From Herbinix sp. (GTDB lineage: Bacteria; Bacillota; Clostridia; Lachnospirales; Lachnospiraceae), in the NCBI GenBank assembly GCA_029239235.1, contig JAQZBD010000007.1:1-38132 (forward strand): a stretch of DNA of 38,132 bases. The letters are read 5' to 3'. This document shows positions 37,848 through 38,132 of this stretch, in pieces (the first letter of the stretch is position 1; each line of letters opens with the position of its first letter). Both the position numbers and the translations under genes were made by a program. The notes under the pieces were generated by a model. It saw only the letters and a program-made list of their open reading frames with translations, did not search any database and was not told the DNA's origin.

Positions 37848-38093
37848 TTGTTAAAGATTTATATTTGTCCAGAGTGTTTTAACTATAGGATGGTATCTCG
37901 TAAACCTGACGCCATCTGTCTTCATTGCGGAACAAAACTTGAACAATGTGATATTGAGTATGGGGTATATATGAAAATGACTGAAAATGAACGAAACGAT
38001 TACAGGGAGAACTATAAAAAGAGAATGTTGGCTTATGGAGAAAAAATTCTAAAAGTGCATTCTAAAGAAAATTCAGAAGGAACCTTTTTATAG
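37848..38093 (+). CDS. Small zinc-ribbon protein, unknown function
   Basis: 81 aa with CPEC...CLHC; TTG start after gagagggg. Confidence 0.7.
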   Translation: MLKIYICPECFNYRMVSRKPDAICLHCGTKLEQCDIEYGVYMKMTENERNDYRENYKKRMLAYGEKILKVHSKENSEGTFL

Positions 38094-38130
38094 AAGTTTG
38101 TTTATTCTATGTGAAGGGTTCTTTTTTTGC
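38074..38130 (+). terminator. Terminator after zinc-ribbon gene
   Basis: gaacctttttatagaa...ttctatgtgaagggttc followed by seven Ts. Confidence 0.7.
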
Positions 38131-38132
38131 AA

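Noticed and set aside
1-38132. Prophage, integrative element or defence system
   Set aside because: No integrase, capsid, transposase, toxin-antitoxin or restriction motifs recognised; tRNA-Glu has no adjacent integrase or visible attachment repeat.

Overview
The window looks like a low-GC Gram-positive (Clostridia, probably Lachnospiraceae-like) chromosome. This is inferred from protein content and codon usage, not from a search. The left half is the distal part of a flagellar/chemotaxis operon: flhA 3' end, flhF, flhG, a PilZ/YcgR-like gene, cheB, cheA, cheW, cheC, cheD, a small membrane protein, sigD/fliA, fapA/DUF342 and three poorly characterised genes. It runs into rpsB-tsf. After an unrelated ~4.6-kb block (Asp-box lipoprotein, AraC regulator, NodB-type deacetylase, acidic bactofilin) the conserved block resumes: pyrH-frr-uppS-cdsA-dxr-rseP-ispG-polC. 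The right end has tRNA-Glu(CTC), a glucose/sorbosone dehydrogenase-like beta-propeller, trxA-trxB, a His-rich larC and a small zinc-ribbon protein. The gene content is mostly housekeeping. The most interesting signals are non-coding or poorly characterised. (1) A three-unit tandem array of ~63-nt double-hairpin elements between sigD and fapA, with a compensatory base-pair change. (2) REP/REPIN-like inverted repeats in four consecutive junctions cdsA|dxr|rseP|ispG|polC, one of which supplies the dxr stop codon. (3) A post-sigD module with a SwrB-like membrane protein and a membrane-anchored MltG-like LysM-type domain lacking its catalytic domain. (4) Candidate structured leaders, including two hairpins that would sequester Shine-Dalgarno sequences. 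No CRISPR array, prophage or transposase gene was seen.
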